A stretch of 64,000 bases of DNA, from positions 3,096,886 through 3,160,885 of the forward strand of contig JANPWX010000172.1 in the NCBI GenBank assembly GCA_024734555.1, read 5' to 3'. Below, piece by piece: positions 48,604-59,466 of the stretch (its first letter is position 1; every line of letters starts with the position of its first letter). The notes under the pieces are model-generated. The model ran no database searches. It was not told the origin of the DNA and saw only the letters and a list, made by a program, of their open reading frames with translations. Origin of the DNA: Trochalopteron elliotii (lineage: Eukaryota > Chordata > Aves > Passeriformes > Leiothrichidae). A program made the position numbers and the translations under genes.

Positions 48604-50774
48604 GAGGCTTAAACGTGGCTTCATTTTTGTGTCTGAGGTTTTGCAGATAACTGATGATGCATAAATTTTTCTGTAAACCATTTTTTTTTGTTTTGTGGAT
48701 TTGCATATAGCATACTCTACCTTCACTTTAAATAGAATGAAGATTTACTGTTGAAGAATATGGGCCATTTTTGCTGTGAGGTGGATTTAAAAATAATCAG
48801 AAAAATGTATTAATGTAATCTCTGCATGCAAGTTAACTTAAGCATATTCAGTGTTGGAGGGGCAACAGCAGGTAACACAGGAACAGCCATTATTCAGCAG
48901 GTTTCCCAAGGACAGCAGGGGGTACTGCAAACTCAGGTTTGTCTGAGTGGCTCAGAACAAAAAAACCCTCCACTGTTACAGAGAACTGCTTTTCTGTGGG
49001 TTTAGGCCCAGCTTGACAAGCGCTGGTGAAGATACCAATCTCTGAAAAATATTGTCCTCTATTTATTTACAGGACAGCTGTTGCACTAAACTTCTGGCTA
49101 CATTGGCTGCCTTGACAGCATGCCTGAAAATCCTATGGGAATAGTTAAATCTCTGCAGAACTTTGGCCTCTCTTGCTGCATATGTCAGAGAGTTCAAAAC
49201 TTTATGTGTTAAGTCTCTTTTTTTGGCTCCTTCGACTCTCATATCGCCTAGATGGAACAGAAAGCACCAAATGAACAAAGTAGCCTTGTTGTTCTGGCTT
49301 GACTCAGATTAGTAAATTATACCTCACTTGCAGTACTTAACAAATAACACCCACACATAAATGCTAACTTTATTCTCTCTGTATTGCTTTCTTGAAATAT
49401 GAGTTTATTAAATCAAGCTTTGCCTTTCTATTTACATTTACAAAATACACCTCATGGATACATAACCAAGAACTCGTAAATTACATCTGTTTTCTGTAAG
49501 TGATTGTACAATCAGATGTTCCATCTTATTCTGAAAGGGGTGGATTGCATATATGTGGCATGAAATTACTTACAAAATAATAAAATTATAAGATCAACTG
49601 TATATTTACTCTATAGTACATTTTTTATTTAGTATGTGCCTCACTGTAACTTGAAAAAGGAAGGCTACATAAAAAATAGAAATCTAAACAGAAAGTTTCC
49701 TTGGAAAAGTTGCTAACCTAAGTACAGTCAAGCAGTATAATTACAGAATTTAATTTATTTTGGTTCTGACTCTAGCTCTGATGGAATCTCATTTAGAATT
49801 TATCCCAAATCTCATTTAGGATAGCATGGCATTATCTTATTTTTCCTTTCATTTGTAGATCAAGAATATAAGCTGTTTGACAAGAGAGATCATGCACTTC
49901 AATTCCAATATTTGTTTTGATTCAAAATTCAATGTAGATAGTAATTAATGAACTTTTAAAGAAATATGTGGGTTTTAGGATTTCTAAATTCTTGAAGATG
50001 TCCTTTCATAAGTTATATGATAGAAAAATATAATTTTTAACACTCTGGCAAAGGTTGTTATAAACTGTCATAAGTTATATTTTCAACCTGAGATAAATAA
50101 GTGGTCTGATAGTCACACAATAATTTGCCATTACTTTGTACATTAAATATAAAATTGGATTCCAACAGGCAAAATACTTGACTTAACTCAGAGGGCAATG
50201 AGAATTAAAGTTCATGGATGATGAGGCAGAAGGTGGTGAGTTCCATGACCATTACCTGAGGGCTTTTGGTATGAGTTGAGCTCAGAGATGTAGGTGGATA
50301 AGTGATTGCACTACAAATTACATAACAATGATTTTCTCAGCAGGGATCTTGCATGGATGCTTCCTGTGTACTAAGAAAACTCCCCAGAGATGGAAGGATT
50401 TTCTGTGATCAGTGGGTCGAGGGATACAATCAACACCCAAACAAGATTTCTTCACCTAACAAATGGGAGACAAGGAGTCTTGAGGTCAGAGACAATGCAG
50501 AATCACGGTGATTCATTCTTATCTCCTCTGCCTGGGGAAAAAAAAACCTCTAGTTGTATCAGATATGAAAAAAGAAAACAAATGAAAGGAATATAGGAAA
50601 TTATAAGTGGTATTTCTTTTTTTTTTCTTCTTTGAAGATACTCTAAGAATAGCTACCAGACCATGCAGAGCTAAACTAATTCTATCTATACCTGGAAGTG
50701 TGTTTCATATACATAATTATATAATTCTATTATCATCTCTAAAATTGTTCAAGAAACAATTCAGCATGGCATTT

Positions 50775-50862
50775 AGTGCTATGGTTTTGTTGATATGGTG
50801 GTGTTTGATCAGTAGTTGGACTTGGTGATCTTGGATACTTTCCAACCCTAATGATTCTATAC
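50775..50862 (+). mobile_element. CR1 LINE 3' terminal remnant
   Basis: About 90 bp reading GTGCTATGGTTTTGTTGATA, then GTAGTTGGACTTGGTGATCT, TTTCCAACCCTAATGATTCT. This is the last part of a CR1 3' UTR with its ATGATTCTATAC end. Confidence 0.82.
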
Positions 50863-51570
50863 ATAAGAATTTGGAGGAAATAGCTGCCCTGATTGCTTCA
50901 GAGGTGAAGCAGCTAAAGAGACAGTCTCATGGGTTCAGGCCTGACAACATACAAAGAAACATTAAAATGTTTCAAAATGAAGCTGGCCTCATTCAGTGCA
51001 TGTCAAAATTCAAGCTGCAACAAGCATAAATTAAATCTGAAGTACCACACTTTTTAACCTGTGGTCTGTAAACTACTGATGGACTACAAAGCTCATTCCT
51101 GTATGTACTGCAAAGAACCAAAATGGCCAGACCCAAACTTTGTGTTTAGTTATTTACTTAGATAAAGCAATCATGGGAGTGCCGCAAAAGGTTTTTTTCA
51201 AGAAGCTTAGGCAGATCTTTGACTAAAACATAAAAAAAACACCTTTATGATGATATTTCATGTAATATCTTTGTGACACAATTAGGGGGAGAAATAGAAC
51301 TCCTGGAACCAATCCAGTGCATTAGAAAGAGTAGCTTACTGTTTGCCCAATGCAATAAAAGAATTAGAGAAAAAATATTATGTGATAGCCTGCTTTCTGC
51401 TATACATAGAGGGTCAGAGTTAATTCTGACATTTTTAGTATTTATTACATAGGCAACTTAACTTAATTAACATTGTTTTGACTGCAGCAAAATTATGAAC
51501 AACTGAAAGCAGAAATTTGAAACAGAGTATTAGTGTTGTGTATAAACTTGTTTGTCACAGCCCTGTAGGA

Positions 51571-51608
51571 AAGAAAAGAAAGAAAAGGAAAGAAACAAAG
51601 AGAAAAAA
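51571..51608 (+). repeat. purine-rich low-complexity tract
   Basis: GAAAGAAAAGAAAGAAAAGG followed by more A/G; imperfect GAAA repeat. Confidence 0.8.
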
Positions 51609-51619
51609 CCAGGCACCTG

Positions 51620-51644
51620 ACGTAGCTGTAAACTACAGCTACGT
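51620..51644. repeat. perfect 11-bp inverted repeat, 3-nt loop
   Basis: ACGTAGCTGTA at 51620-51630, loop AAC, then exact reverse complement TACAGCTACGT at 51634-51644. It lies about 105 bp left of the LTR start and can form a tight hairpin. Confidence 0.8.
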
Positions 51645-51749
51645 AGTAGCTCTTCAGCTGGTAAACTACATTTACCACCCAACTGATACTCCATAGCTTC
51701 TAATGGAACCAAATCCTAATTCATTTCTCAAACTGAAATCATGTACCAC

Positions 51750-52510
51750 TGTGGTGGTTTAACATTGGCTAGGTACCAGATGCCCACTAAAGCCACTCTA
51801 TCACTTCACTTCTCAAATGGACAGGGGAAAGAAAATAAAATGAAAGACTCAGGCATGAGTTGAGATACAGACATGGAGAGACCACTCACTGGTTAATGAA
51901 ATGGGCAAAACAGACTTGACTTGGGGAAATTAATTGGAATTGTTACCCATCAAAATCATAGTAGACTAATACAAGGAAAGCAAATCTTAAAAACACCTTC
52001 CCCCCACCTCTCCTTCCTTCAAATGCCCCAAAGGATTTGCTCACTTGGTTAGAGCATGGTGCTAATAATGTTGAGGTTGTGGGTGCAATCACTGTATGGA
52101 CTATACAGTTAAGAATCAGGACCTTCTGGGTCCCTTCCAACTCAGAACATTCAGCAGATGATAACTGTAGGTAACTTTACTCCTGATTTTCTACCTTCTC
52201 CTGCCCAGCAGTGCAGGGAGATGAGGAATGGTGGTTCTAGTCAGTTCATTGTTTCTGCCACTGCTTCCTCCTCCTAAGGGAGATGAATCCTTTCCCTGCT
52301 GCAGGGCAGGGTCCCTTCCACAGGGAGGAAACAAACTTCTTCACCATGAGTCCTTCCCACAGGCTATAACTCTTCAGGAACTGTCCCAGTGTAGGCCCCT
52401 TCCACAGCTTACTGTCCTTCAGGAACAGCCTGCTCCAGTGTGGGTTTCACATGATTTCAAGTCTTGCCCAGAAAAACTGTTCCAGCATGGGGTCTCTCTA
52501 TATTTTCCCA
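51750..52510 (+). mobile_element. solo LTR of an endogenous retrovirus, 3' truncated
   Basis: It starts TGTGGTGGTTTAACATTGGC and continues with GAAAGACTCAGGCATGAG, GGGCAAAACAGACTTGACTT, GGGGAAATTAATTGGAATTG and CTTAAAAACACCTTCCCCCC. It then shows the characteristic imperfect repeats with CTCCAGTGTGGG / CCAGCATGGGGTCTC and CACAGGCTATAACTC. I know this layout as a long LTR family abundant in songbird genomes. Similarity fades near 52,510 without a clear terminal CA, so the 3' end is lost. No internal retroviral coding region is present in the window. It is interrupted at 52032-52156 by a SINE. Confidence 0.78.
52032..52156 (+). mobile_element. tRNA-Ile/CR1-tailed SINE (TguSINE1-like), nested in LTR
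   Basis: The head preserves nearly the whole tRNA-Ile-like 5' half: TTGCTCACTTGGTTAGAGC (A-box region) then ATGGTGCTAATAATGTTGAGG. The B box is degenerate (GGGTGCAATCAC). The tail reads GGACCTTCTGGGTCCCTTCC and AACTCAGAACATTC, the CR1-type 3' end. LTR sequence continues on both sides (CTTCCTTCAAATGCCC left; TTTACTCCTGATTTTCTACC right), so the SINE inserted into an existing LTR. Confidence 0.88.
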
Positions 52511-54187
52511 TACATACATCTCAAATCTTATCTGTGGAGGTTATCTATAAAATTATCCATTTAGCAGTGCTAACCTGAAACTTTAAAATAAAAGCTTAAG
52601 GTATAGGGATACTTTTGTCAGATATCCACTAGCAGTTAAGCTAGAAAGCAGCTCACTTTACAGAGATCATGGAATAATTGTGGATGAGTAATTGTGCTGT
52701 GATCATATTTGCCTGGGCTAGATGGGAACAAACAGCTGAAAACCAAAGTGTCCCATCACCCATATAACATAAAAAGCCTTCTTTCCATCTGTTGCTGTGT
52801 TGTTGCATGTGACACAAGGAATACATTTTATAAACATCTTTTTCTAAAGGACTAAGCTGCATTATATTCTGAGATTTTATGTGTCAAAGTTGACTCTTGA
52901 TTAAGTCAGTATATATCAATGAACTGAAAACTGCTGATTTAAAACAGTACAAGGCAGGGAAGAATCCACCTTTCTTCTCCTACATTGTTTGCAATCTCAT
53001 TTCTAGATCTATATCTGTAACAGACAGCACACATTTCTAGTGAGGATACTTCCCATCTTTACACCTGTTACAAGCCCTTTCAAATAACTTGTCTGCAGAT
53101 TTTGATATTAACATAGTTTCTTCTATAAACTGAGCTGTGATGAGAATATTTGCATAGCTCTGAGCACATGACCTTCACATTATCTCTGTAGCAGTGTGAA
53201 CTGATTCAAGAAATATGGGGCTTAATCCAACTAAACAAGTTGTTTTCTTAAACACTGTATTTTCTTTTGGTATCAGATTACTTCCCTCTTGAGTCAGTGG
53301 AAAACTCTTGTGAGTTTAAGCAGAACTTGGACTGAAGTTTTAAGCATAAGCATGTGCTTATTTTTTATTGTATGCCTTTTAGATGAAAGGGACAATAAGT
53401 ATAAGAATAAAACACACAGTAGAGTGAATATTAAATAAAAAGAACCTTTGAAATCAGATGTTTTACAGTTTATTCCAAGACATTTACAATAGCCTACATA
53501 GCAGATAGGCAATGGGACTGGGAGTTTTTGTAATGTTTTGGTGCAGAGAACATAGCCATGTTTAATGAAAGATGAACAGTCTACATTTGCTAGAAGGAGC
53601 AGCTGATGGTTTTAGGTTTTTCTAGTCAAGGAACCTGGAAATAGCTAAGTAGACATCTAATCTTCATCTCTCAGGCTATAAAGTGAACCTGTGCTTTACT
53701 GTCCACATCATAATACCACCCAGTTTGGCAAAGTTTCTGGCATCCTTTTTAAAGAAGCATCAGAATTGCCAGATTGCCTTAGTAGGAAAGCTACAGGTCC
53801 AGACTATTTCCCCGAGGAATACACTGGTGGTAACTGGCAGGATCCCAGCTGACGTGCCACAAAACTGAGTGTCCTCTAGAAAATTCAAAATGTGAAAAGG
53901 ACTGATCCAGAGCTCAAGCACATTAAGGAAAGAGGAAAGATGCTAAAAATCTCCAGTACAGCAGTTAAGTAGCTTGCTAGGAGTAAAGTGAATATAGGTG
54001 AATACTACCCCACTGAAGTAAGGGAGTGCTTTAACATGGACTTAAGATTATCATGGTCATCTCCATAAGTGAAGAAAGTGTCTGTAAGCATGTGATCACA
54101 GCCATGCATGTCTTATTCCTGCAAATAATCCCTTTCCTAACTAGTCTCCTTTCAAATGGTTATATTCCTGTGATTTTCTCTGTGTAG
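52511..54187. other. no gene or known repeat seen
   Basis: AT-rich DNA between the LTR remnant and the first plus-strand exon candidate. No recognised element. Confidence 0.35.
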
Positions 54188-54227
54188 AAAGACTTGGCCT
54201 ATTGTTTGAGCTCTGAATTCACTGCTG
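54188..54227 (+). CDS. candidate 40-nt exon of rightward gene
   Basis: A very good acceptor (CCTGTGATTTTCTCTGTGTAG) and donor (GCTG|GTGAGT) bound 40 nt open in one frame only, reading KDLAYCLSSEFTA and leaving one base. It joins the 58670-58704 candidate in phase. The intron between them would be about 4.4 kb. No family was recognised. It could be an untranslated exon of a non-coding transcript. Confidence 0.35.
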
Positions 54228-56240
54228 GTGAGTATTTAAAAGTCTGTCACAATACCAAGGATTTAATTGTCCCTTTGCTTACCAGTCCCTTCAGAGAAGC
54301 TGAAGCATGTGGGAGTAAAGGTGTATATGTCAGTCCTTCCCATGGAAAACTGAAGGACCTCCAAATCTCCATAACCATTGATATAACACTGTACAGCTAC
54401 TAAAATTTGCACTATCTTTTAGAGGAAAAGGTAGAATTCCCTTCATCTTCCTAACTTGTCATCTTCTGAATAAAATACATGTTTCCCCAGATGAGGTTTC
54501 TCTTAAGAGATATCTTTGCTTTTTTTCCTTCTGTATTTAATAATTTCATCATCCATTATGTAGTCCATCTGCCCTCTTGTGGTTTCCTTTTTGATCTTTC
54601 CACTTTTTCTTTGCATTTTTCAGAGACTTCTTGACTATTTTATATTTCCTGTTCTTTAAGTATGGGATGAGCTCACAAGTCAAGTTTCACCTCACAATGT
54701 ATTTTTCTAGTCTGAGTAATTCTGAAATCCATTTTTAGTGTTAGATGAGGCTGGGAATTAGTTGCAGACCTGGAAAGACTCCAGTGTCATGAACAGTACA
54801 GTCAGTTCTTTTAGGACTTTTCCCAGTTTCTCTCCCAGTCTGGGGGGAACGTCCTTTCTCCTAAGTCTCTGTTCTAAATGGATTTTTAAGGTTTTTCGTA
54901 ACTGACTTGCAACACTTTTTTTTGAAACAGAGCCTTTACCTAAGAAGCAGCCTGCACTACCCTTAGCCTGGTGAGATCTATGTGCTATGCATTAACATTG
55001 TTGATGTCAATAGGGCTATTTGTTAAACATTGCTTTTTAAGAGTGGCTTTATACTCACCTTGGCAAGTCAAACTCTGTTGGGCAATAGGAGGAGGTCTCT
55101 GTGGCATGTGGCTGTATCATGTGATGCAGGATTCTTGCAGATGATGAGGCGGAAAAACTCTGTCCTCATTATCCTTTATTCTTCAAATAGAGTAATTGCT
55201 AAATCTCAAATCCTACCATCATGGTGAAAGGATGTATTTGAGAAGAAAGATTCTTCCCAGTGTGTCATTATTTTGTGCTCAACACAGATCACTGAAAGGA
55301 AATCTAGAATCTGATTCCTGGTTGTTTGCACTTCTGACCTTTTTAAAATGCTTTTCACATCTGTCAGCCCAGATGGGGCAGCTGAGATATGTGTGACAGG
55401 TGGCTGTCAGGAGAGGGTCAGGGATACTCTACAGCTCTTCAGAAGGGACAAGGTCTCTCACTGGTTCTCTTCTAAATACTGCATGGTGCAAGCACTTTAA
55501 ATGTCTGGACTGACTAAGGTGTGTACTAGAATTTGCTGAATGATGTACTAAGATTTACCTTATTTGACATTAACTTTCTTCTTATTTTGGTTTCCAGAAA
55601 TTTTTTATTGTTATCTGCTTTTCAACCTCCTGTTTGACAGAAAAACCACATACAATGCCATGAACCCCTCCCATTCTTTATGGCTCCTTTGAGACTTGCA
55701 AAATTACCCTGAACCTCACTTAATGAGACCTGAGAAGTGTATGAGTGGGGAAAGCTCAGTGCTGAAAACACCAAGTGTTTGTGAAAGATTCCCAGGACAG
55801 AGTATAGAAAGTGAGAAAAACAAAAACGGACCACTGCTACATTTTTATATTCCTTAGCTTGGAAAGAGCAACTTAATATTATTGCTAAACATACCCCATA
55901 GGCATTTCTAAGCCTATATGAGCTCTGAAAATTGAGGAAGCTGGAAGCTGCTTCCAGGAAGCCTCAGGGTATATCTATAGAGAGAGTTGCAGACAGATGG
56001 AGGGTACTCATCCCACACTAAGTTTACTGGCTACAAGCCAGCTGTGAGCAAGGGCCAGGTATGGCTATTTTAGCACTGTCCTGAGCTTCAGATAACATAC
56101 TGTCTGCCTCTAGAACAGCAGGCTCTTGTGTGAAGAGAGAATTGCTTCCTTTTAGAAATCCTTGATTTTGAATTGCTACTCTCACAGTCACTGAAAACTA
56201 AATTCTCACCATTTGTAACTATATTACTAAGCCAATGCCT

Positions 56241-56249
56241 TCCTTCCTT

Positions 56250-56346
<97 letters not shown>

Positions 56347-56466
56347 GTTTCTCTTCTCTTCTCTTCTCTTCTCTTCTCTTCTCTTCTCTTCTCTTCTCTT
56401 CTCTTCTCTTCTCTTCTCTTCTCTTCTCTTCTCTTCTCTTCTCTTCTCTTCTCTTCTCTTCTCTTT
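56241..56466 (+). repeat. compound polypyrimidine microsatellite (CTTT)n(CTCTT)n
   Basis: About 22 copies of CTTT (56257-56346), a GTTT interruption, then about 23 copies of CTCTT (56351-56466). The minus strand is pure purine over more than 200 nt. Open frames on both strands here (SFFL and EKRRE repeats) are translations of the repeat, not genes. Confidence 0.98.
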
Positions 56467-56501
56467 ACCACTCCAGTTTCACTAAATGTATTTCAAAGGC
56501 T

Positions 56502-56562
56502 ATCATAGAATTATTAAGGTTGGAAAAGCCCTCTGAAGAACAGAAGACTAGGATCATCTTTA
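56502..56562 (-). mobile_element. CR1 LINE 3' terminal remnant
   Basis: TATCATAGAATTATTAAGGT, then TGGAAAAGCCCTCTGAAG: the reverse complement of a CR1 3' end. Only about 60 bp is clear. It is 35 bp right of the microsatellite. Confidence 0.75.
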
Positions 56563-58669
56563 TCCACATAGAAAGTTTACTTACTGTAGTGTTTCTCTCT
56601 CACCAGGGTTTCTGTGTGTTGATTTGCAATCTTACACTTATGGACTTCTGAAAACAGAGAAATAATAAAGAAATAGTTGTATTTATATTTATACCTTGAT
56701 TTATTAATGAACTCAAATTATTTTCAACCAAACAAAACCCAGTTCCTCAAGAGGTGGTGCCTGGCCTTACAAAGCCTGAAATGAGCACTAACAGATCTAC
56801 ACTACCATGCCTCAAACTTGGTTTAACTTTAGTAAATCATAGGTATCTGCTATCTCTGATTGTTTATTGTTCAGGATGAGATATTGTGTATTAAGACTCA
56901 TGTTAAGGAGAGAACATACTTATTACTCCTGCCCTTTTTCCACACAGCAGAAATAAACTTATGTCATCAGGGTTATGCACCCGTCTAAATGGAGCTCCTC
57001 TGGTGTGAGATATAAAGTGCAGCCAGCTGTATCTACACACAGATGCTCCAATTGTGGAGGTGCAGGGGAAAGAAGTCTGTGGAACCAGTAAACCAAACCA
57101 AAACAAATCCTATAATGCAGGTTCTCCAAAGTTAGTTGGTACTTTAAAGCTCACTTGTTTTCATCAGAAATTAGGGGGTACAGACAACCAAAATAAAGTA
57201 ATTTAATTTTTTCCATTTGTCCCAAAACTTTTGACTGAAGTAGAAGATTTTCTGTTCATTTTAGGACAAACTCCAGTTTTATGTCCCATGTCTTGCCTCC
57301 AAAATCACTTCAGTTAATATTTCAAGCATTTTCTAATTTACACTTAACCAGAAGAACGTAAGCCTGCAGAGGTTTCGGCATTCATGAGAATAACAATGCT
57401 ACACAAAAGTTACTGTAATAATAGAAATTCTCAGCGAAATTCTCAGCAAAATTCTGTGAAGAAGTAACTGGCATGGTTTAGTCAATTCTGTGAAAACTCA
57501 GTAGGGGTTACTAACATGCAAACACATCCTGGCTTTGTTATTTTTAAAGCAACAGTTTTCATGTGGCTTCTGTGAAATGTAACAGTTTTTTTCCTAGCAA
57601 AACTAATTTGTAGTCAAATTTAATTTGTCCTATGATATAACACTTAAATTTAGTTTCTAAAAGGTTAGTTTTCCTAAGTCATTGCAGAGGAGTTAATTGG
57701 AATTCCAGGTGTAGGCTATGTTTTTTTAAGAAATATCTCAGGTAAAAAAGAGGTATTATAAAGCAGGGCAATTTATTATTCTGCATTATTCTTAAGACTG
57801 TGTATGAAAAATCAAAGGCTTTTGAACTGCTTCTGTTCTGGCATTGTTTTTCAAAGTGCAGTATTTCTGAGTTTAAGTAGAAGTAATATTTACTAAGAAA
57901 ACACAAGCAGCAAATGGTTCTCTTGTGTTGCTTATTATACTCACATGATGTCACAAATATTATGAGATTGTCATGTCATAGTTTAAGACAGATTGAGTTA
58001 TACTTCTGCTTTTCTGACTGTGGATACAAATAGTTGATGTTTGTGGTGGGAATGTTCAGTTAATGTACACCACTCTCATTACTCTCGTGTCTAGTAATGA
58101 ACACTGGTAATGAACACTAGTGCCATCAGTTTTTAAAATTCTCGTAAACAGAGCAGATTCATAAGCTTACTACAGAATTTATATGATCTACTAGTAGCAA
58201 AAGTGTTGCCCACGTAAGACATATGTATAGTGAGACCAGGCTAGGCCATTATACCTGGAATTCAGCTGACCTTGAGCTAGCAAAATCACAAACAGACCAA
58301 CTAACAGCAGCAGTGACAATTCATTGGTGCCCCAACAAGCAGCAGAGTATAATACTGTCAGAACCCAATCTCATTCCTATTATGCATATCAAAGTGAAGT
58401 CAGACTGATTTTACAACAGCGAAATTAAAACCAGGTAACTGTAAGCTAGTTTTCATCAGCTTGCTCTAGAAAGAATATTAAAGGCTCTGTCATCTAACAC
58501 TTCAAACTGGTATCTCTGACTTTCACAGGATGGCAATAATATGCATCATAAAGACCTTTACATTTTGCTAGTATCTAATCTATGTCAAGTACTGTTCTTT
58601 AAACTTGCTCATATGAAGTTGTAAGCTTCTGACTTATGTTGAAATGTTGAAAACTCCTGTTGTTTTTAG
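56563..58669. other. no gene or known repeat seen
   Basis: AT-rich. Short direct repeats occur at 57424-57460 (three imperfect copies of AAATTCTCAGC-) and 58094-58120 (two copies of TAATGAACACT-). Nothing else was identified. Confidence 0.4.
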
Positions 58670-58704
58670 GTGGAACTGGACTGCCTCAGTGCTCATGTCC
58701 AGTT
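58670..58704 (+). CDS. candidate 35-nt exon of rightward gene
   Basis: The acceptor TCCTGTTGTTTTTAG and consensus-like donor GTT|GTGAGT bound 35 nt. With the base left from 54188-54227 it reads GGTGLPQCSCPV and ends in phase 0, as 59111-59272 needs. The last 22 nt of the exon and its donor lie inside the 57-bp segment that is repeated after the single N at 58740, so the sequence here may be partly an assembly artefact. Confidence 0.38.
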
Positions 58705-58797
58705 GTGAGTACATATTTTTTGTAGTAAGATATGGAAATNGCCTCAGTGCTCATGTCCAGTTGTGAGTACATATTTTTTGTAGTAAGATATGGAAAT
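58683..58797 (+). repeat. 57-bp exact direct repeat around single N
   Basis: 58683-58739 and 58741-58797 are identical over 57 bases (start GCCTCAGTGCTCATGTCC, end AGATATGGAAAT) and separated by one N at 58740. This is the mark of two contig ends that overlap but were joined rather than merged. True sequence probably has one copy. Confidence 0.95.
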
Positions 58798-59110
58798 TAA
58801 AAAATAACAGATAGTAACAGAAGAGAATATGAGCTGTGTTTTATGAGCTTTTTTTTTCAATTGAGATTCAAAAGAACCTTGAAGAAAATGATTGAAAGGC
58901 TTTTTGAGAGTTTTGTGTCATTTCTAGAAGTATAAAAAATAAATCTGACTGCTTAGAGGAGCCGAATCGTATCCTAGCATAACAATCAGTTGAGTCTTAG
59001 CTTGTAGTTTGCATCTTGTCCTGAGGCTGATACAAATGTTGCTACATATACTGACCGGTAGTAAAAACAAAGTTTCCATGTATTAACCTTTTCTCTTTCA
59101 TTTCTTTAAG

Positions 59111-59272
59111 GCCCTCCCTAACTCCCAGTACTTCATGGAAATTGATTCTTTCACCCCACCTCCTTGTAACCTTTCAGTTCTTCCGAATGACTCATTCCTT
59201 CCTCAGTCCACGGCTCGAGATGGAGGACCTTCTAAACCCATGCTAGATGGGCCAATCGAGTTATTAGGATAG
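59111..59272 (+). CDS. candidate terminal coding exon (53 codons + stop)
   Basis: A strong acceptor (TTTTCTCTTTCATTTCTTTAAG) opens 53 codons ending in TAG at 59270-59272. The peptide begins ALPNSQYFMEIDSFTPPP, runs through SVLPNDSFLPQ, and ends KPMLDGPIELLG. Pro/Ser-rich with acidic residues and a YFME motif, it resembles the disordered C-terminus of a signalling or nuclear protein, but I could not name it. A second frame is open to 59246 (would end EMEDLLNPC), so the frame rests on phase with the two upstream candidates. A possible ATTAAA polyadenylation signal lies near 59597. Confidence 0.45.
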   Translation, partial: ALPNSQYFMEIDSFTPPPCNLSVLPNDSFLPQSTARDGGPSKPMLDGPIELLG

Positions 59273-59428
59273 TTAATATTTTCAGCTCAGCTCTATGTAC
59301 CTATTCAGATGATCCTGGAACAGTTCCAAAAGATGAGCACTGGAATGGTTAAACTGTACTTAGTTGGTACTCAATAAGCTTTAAAACAAGTGTTGTATTG
59401 AAACTAAGTATTTCCATCAATGTAATTT

Positions 59429-59466
59429 CTGTGCATCTTCGAATTTCACTATTTGAAGATGCACAG
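59429..59466. repeat. perfect 12-bp inverted repeat, 14-nt loop
   Basis: CTGTGCATCTTC at 59429-59440 and its exact reverse complement GAAGATGCACAG at 59455-59466. In RNA the stem could lengthen inward by a G:U and two A:U pairs. It would lie in the 3' UTR of the rightward transcript, about 160 nt after the stop. Confidence 0.8.

Noticed and set aside
52032..52105. tRNA-Ile gene
   Set aside because: The tRNA-like head has a broken B box, no intact acceptor stem and continues into a CR1-type tail, so it is a SINE.
56088..56651. Open frames of 110-138 codons on both strands
   Set aside because: They are translations of CTTT and CTCTT repeats.
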